Source: Clostridiales bacterium
GTDB lineage: Bacteria; Bacillota; Clostridia; Oscillospirales; Butyricicoccaceae
Assembly: GCA_026419635.1 (NCBI GenBank)
Contig: JANZZB010000013.1
Location: 1 to 15,639, forward strand
Length of the DNA: 15,639 bases
Direction of reading: 5' to 3'
Every line of letters starts with the position of its first letter. The stretch's first letter is position 1. The notes under the pieces were generated by a model. The model was not told where the DNA came from and searched no databases. It saw only the letters and a program-made list of their open reading frames with translations. The position numbers and the translations under genes were made by a program. This document shows, one piece after another, positions 14,155 through 15,639 of the stretch.

Positions 14155-15387
14155 CTAACTGGGCCGTTTTTTTCTGTCCCATAAATATAATAAAGCAACT
14201 AGAATGAAGATCATGATGCCGCAAGATATAAAGCCTATAGGAGAGCCTAAATGGTCAGTAACAAGCCCTGCAAAAAAATTACCTATCGGGGTAGAACCGG
14301 AAAAGACCAATGTATAAACACTCATAACCCGGCCGCGATATGAATTGTCAAGATTCGACTGCAGACTGGAATTTGCGGTCAAACCGTAAGCAACAAAGAA
14401 AAAACCGGTAGAAGCCAGACCAAATGCCGTTAAAAAATAGGATTTGGTAAAACCGGTCAAAATCAGCAGTATTCCAATAATATAGGGGTATAAATGCAAA
14501 ATTGATTTTTTTGGACCATATTTACTCATAGAGGCAATAAATATTGCACCCGATAAAGAACCGATACCCATAAAAGACATTAAAAAGCCGTAACCGGTTT
14601 CTTGTTGTCGAAGAACAACCTCGGCAAAGACAGGCACTAAAACGCTATAGTTCATAGCAAAGGTACCTATAATTAGAATGACAAGTATCGTATACAATAA
14701 AGTTTGATCATTCTTAATGTAACGCAGCCCGTCAACGATGTCTTCCAACACTTTTTTTTGTACACGCTGCGCAATTTGTATAGGTATCGGCTTAATATAA
14801 AATAAAACTACGATAACAGCGGCAAAGCTGATTGAGTTGATGTAAAAACAAGATGCGATTCCGTAATAACCCATGATCAGTCCGGCAAGTCCCGGTCCTA
14901 ACACTCTTGCAATGTTAAAGATCGTAGAATTTAGTGCGATTGCGTTCATTAAATCTTCTTTTTCAATCAATTCTATAACAAACGCTTGGCGGGTCGGCAT
15001 ATCTAGCGTATTTACAAACCCGAGAGCAGTTGCAGCGATTAGTATGTGCCAGTATTTGACGACGTCAAGCCAAACTAATACGGCTAGCATTAAAGTTATG
15101 ATGAGGGATGCGATTTGTGTTATGAATAGGATTTTTTTCTTTGAAAACCGATCAATCACTACACCGGCAAACAGAGAAAATAATAATACAGGCATAAACT
15201 GCATAACTCCGACAAGGCTTAAAAGCAACGGGGAGTTCGTAAGTTTATAGGCAAGCCAGGGCTGCGCAATATTCTGCATCCATGTCCCGATTAAAGAAAC
15301 ACACATACCGTAAAAATAAAGTCTATAATTTTTGTGCCTTAGTGCAATAAAAGGATTATTTAAGCTTTTCGGCGATTTCTTCTGCAT
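14155..15387 (-). CDS. MFS transporter (MFS_3 / EntS-like family)
   Basis: The 410-residue protein shows about twelve hydrophobic segments. It belongs to the group of major facilitators related to the enterobactin exporter and to multidrug efflux proteins. The N-terminus has the recurrent NPFIALRHKNYRLYFYG and SLIGTWMQNIAQPWLAY. The loop between helices 2 and 3 carries a motif A variant, GVVIDRFSKKK (75-85). DMPTRQAFV (about 128-136) is typical of the family. The substrate cannot be read from the sequence. It is likely an exporter in the cytoplasmic membrane. The ATG at 15387 is 12 bases from AGGAG, longer than usual. A second ATG at 15395, in another frame, is spaced better and opens an 11-codon frame across the start. 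The frame has no alternative start upstream before a TAA. It has its own promoter and terminator. Confidence 0.9.
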   Translation of the reverse strand: MQKKSPKSLNNPFIALRHKNYRLYFYGMCVSLIGTWMQNIAQPWLAYKLTNSPLLLSLVGVMQFMPVLLFSLFAGVVIDRFSKKKILFITQIASLIITLMLAVLVWLDVVKYWHILIAATALGFVNTLDMPTRQAFVIELIEKEDLMNAIALNSTIFNIARVLGPGLAGLIMGYYGIASCFYINSISFAAVIVVLFYIKPIPIQIAQRVQKKVLEDIVDGLRYIKNDQTLLYTILVILIIGTFAMNYSVLVPVFAEVVLRQQETGYGFLMSFMGIGSLSGAIFIASMSKYGPKKSILHLYPYIIGILLILTGFTKSYFLTAFGLASTGFFFVAYGLTANSSLQSNLDNSYRGRVMSVYTLVFSGSTPIGNFFAGLVTDHLGSPIGFISCGIMIFILVALLYLWDRKKRPS

Positions 15388-15395
15388 GGAACCAT
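15360..15395 (-). other. Possible leader peptide overlapping the MFS start
   Basis: An 11-codon frame (MVPCRRNRRKA) starts at an ATG 4 bases after AGGAG and ends at a TAA inside the MFS gene. The ATG of the MFS gene lies within it, offset by 8 bases. Ribosome-site spacing favours this frame over the MFS start. It may be chance, or it may control translation of the exporter. Confidence 0.3.
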
Positions 15396-15425
15396 TCTTC
15401 TCCTGTTAACATTTCAACAGCTTTC

Positions 15426-15454
15426 ATTTTAGCATCAGAAAGTAAGTTTATCAA
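15426..15454 (-). promoter_or_regulatory. Sigma-A promoter of the MFS gene
   Basis: TTGATA (15449-15454) and TAAAAT (15426-15431) are 17 bases apart on the minus strand, each five of six matches. A TGC just before the -10 makes it an extended -10 promoter. Transcription would start near 15419, about 32 bases before the MFS ATG. Confidence 0.75.
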
Positions 15455-15461
15455 TAAAGTG

Positions 15462-15499
15462 CTGAAATAAAACGGGCCGCAACGATTGTTGCGGCCCGT
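15462..15499 (-). terminator. Strong terminator for a transcript entering from the right
   Basis: The perfect 12-base arms ACGGGCCGCAAC and GTTGCGGCCCGT (15472-15483 and 15488-15499) enclose a four-base loop. On the minus strand they are followed by TTTTATTTC. The gene it serves lies beyond the window edge. It abuts copy 2 of the repeat and stands just before the MFS promoter. Confidence 0.88.
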
Positions 15500-15639
15500 G
15501 ACAGCTTGCCGAAAAAGTATATTTGGGAATTGTTAAGGGGTGAAACCCCTTAATGTAAGATAAGTCCGCAGGCGGACATGCGCCGCCGGAGGACACACTG
15601 GACAAAACCGAAGGGTTTGTCCGCACCTGGGGAAGTATC
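15500..15639. repeat. Structured dispersed repeat, copy 2 (cut by window edge)
   Basis: It aligns with 4536-4676 along its whole visible length and in the same orientation. H1 is unchanged in its stem (GGGG/CCCC). H2 has GGCGG/CCGCC (15571-15575, 15583-15587) where copy 1 has GACGG/CCGTC. H3 pairs GGACAAA with TTTGTCC plus CC/GG, with one A-G mismatch (15600-15622). The last bases, CACCTGGGGAAGTATC, are identical in both copies, and the window ends there. An open frame on the minus strand across this stretch is a by-product of the stems and has no family resemblance. Confidence 0.85.

Noticed and set aside
15435..15626. A 63-codon minus-strand frame across repeat copy 2 and the terminator
   Set aside because: It crosses a terminator hairpin and several stems, and copy 1 does not keep the frame because of a length difference in the H1 loop.

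Overview
The window looks like a chromosomal segment of an anaerobic, endospore-forming member of the Clostridia. Four things point there: spore proteins (Tlp, CotF-type coat proteins, GerW, and a small protein resembling the DUF3787 spore-surface family), a one-polypeptide pyruvate:ferredoxin oxidoreductase, a potassium-dependent membrane pyrophosphatase, and moderately AT-rich DNA with strong AGGAGG-type ribosome sites. An Oscillospiraceae-like host is my guess; the sequence alone does not settle it. Almost every gene lies on the minus strand. The one clear exception is a 52-codon gene at 4330-4488. I see no tRNA, rRNA, CRISPR array, transposase or prophage gene.

Layout, left to right. 1-930: a family 2A encapsulin (SrpI-like) shell protein, with its 3' end cut by the window edge. 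1090-3183: membrane pyrophosphatase hppA with its own promoter and terminator. 3399-4241: a spore group (tlp, a CotF-type coat protein, a shorter CotF-like protein), opposed by the plus-strand spore-surface gene. 4489-4769: no gene, but a run of hairpins containing one copy of a structured repeat. 4770-8282: nifJ (pyruvate:ferredoxin oxidoreductase), which appears to start at a non-canonical ATT codon. 8408-9317: gerW and a DUF2953 gene, overlapping. 9419-13967: an isoaspartyl-dipeptidase-like gene, cyanophycinase and cyanophycin synthetase, packed without gaps. 14155-15387: an MFS exporter with a good promoter and a possible overlapping leader peptide. 15500-15639: a second, truncated copy of the structured repeat behind a strong terminator.

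How the parts fit together. The three cyanophycin genes encode a closed nitrogen-storage cycle: CphA polymerises Asp and Arg, CphB cuts the polymer to beta-Asp-Arg dipeptides, and the amidohydrolase splits the dipeptides. They run in the same direction as DUF2953-gerW, with no convincing terminator between, so the storage genes may share expression with sporulation genes. PFOR and the pyrophosphatase are core energy genes of fermenting anaerobes. The encapsulin suggests a protein compartment, probably for sulfur, whose cargo gene would lie left of the window.

Most worth following up: (1) the repeat at 4536-4676 and 15500-15639, which keeps its hairpins through paired base changes; (2) the family 2A encapsulin; (3) the ATT start of nifJ; (4) Glu in place of the metal-bridging carboxylated Lys in the isoaspartyl-dipeptidase-like protein; (5) the link between cyanophycin and spore genes.
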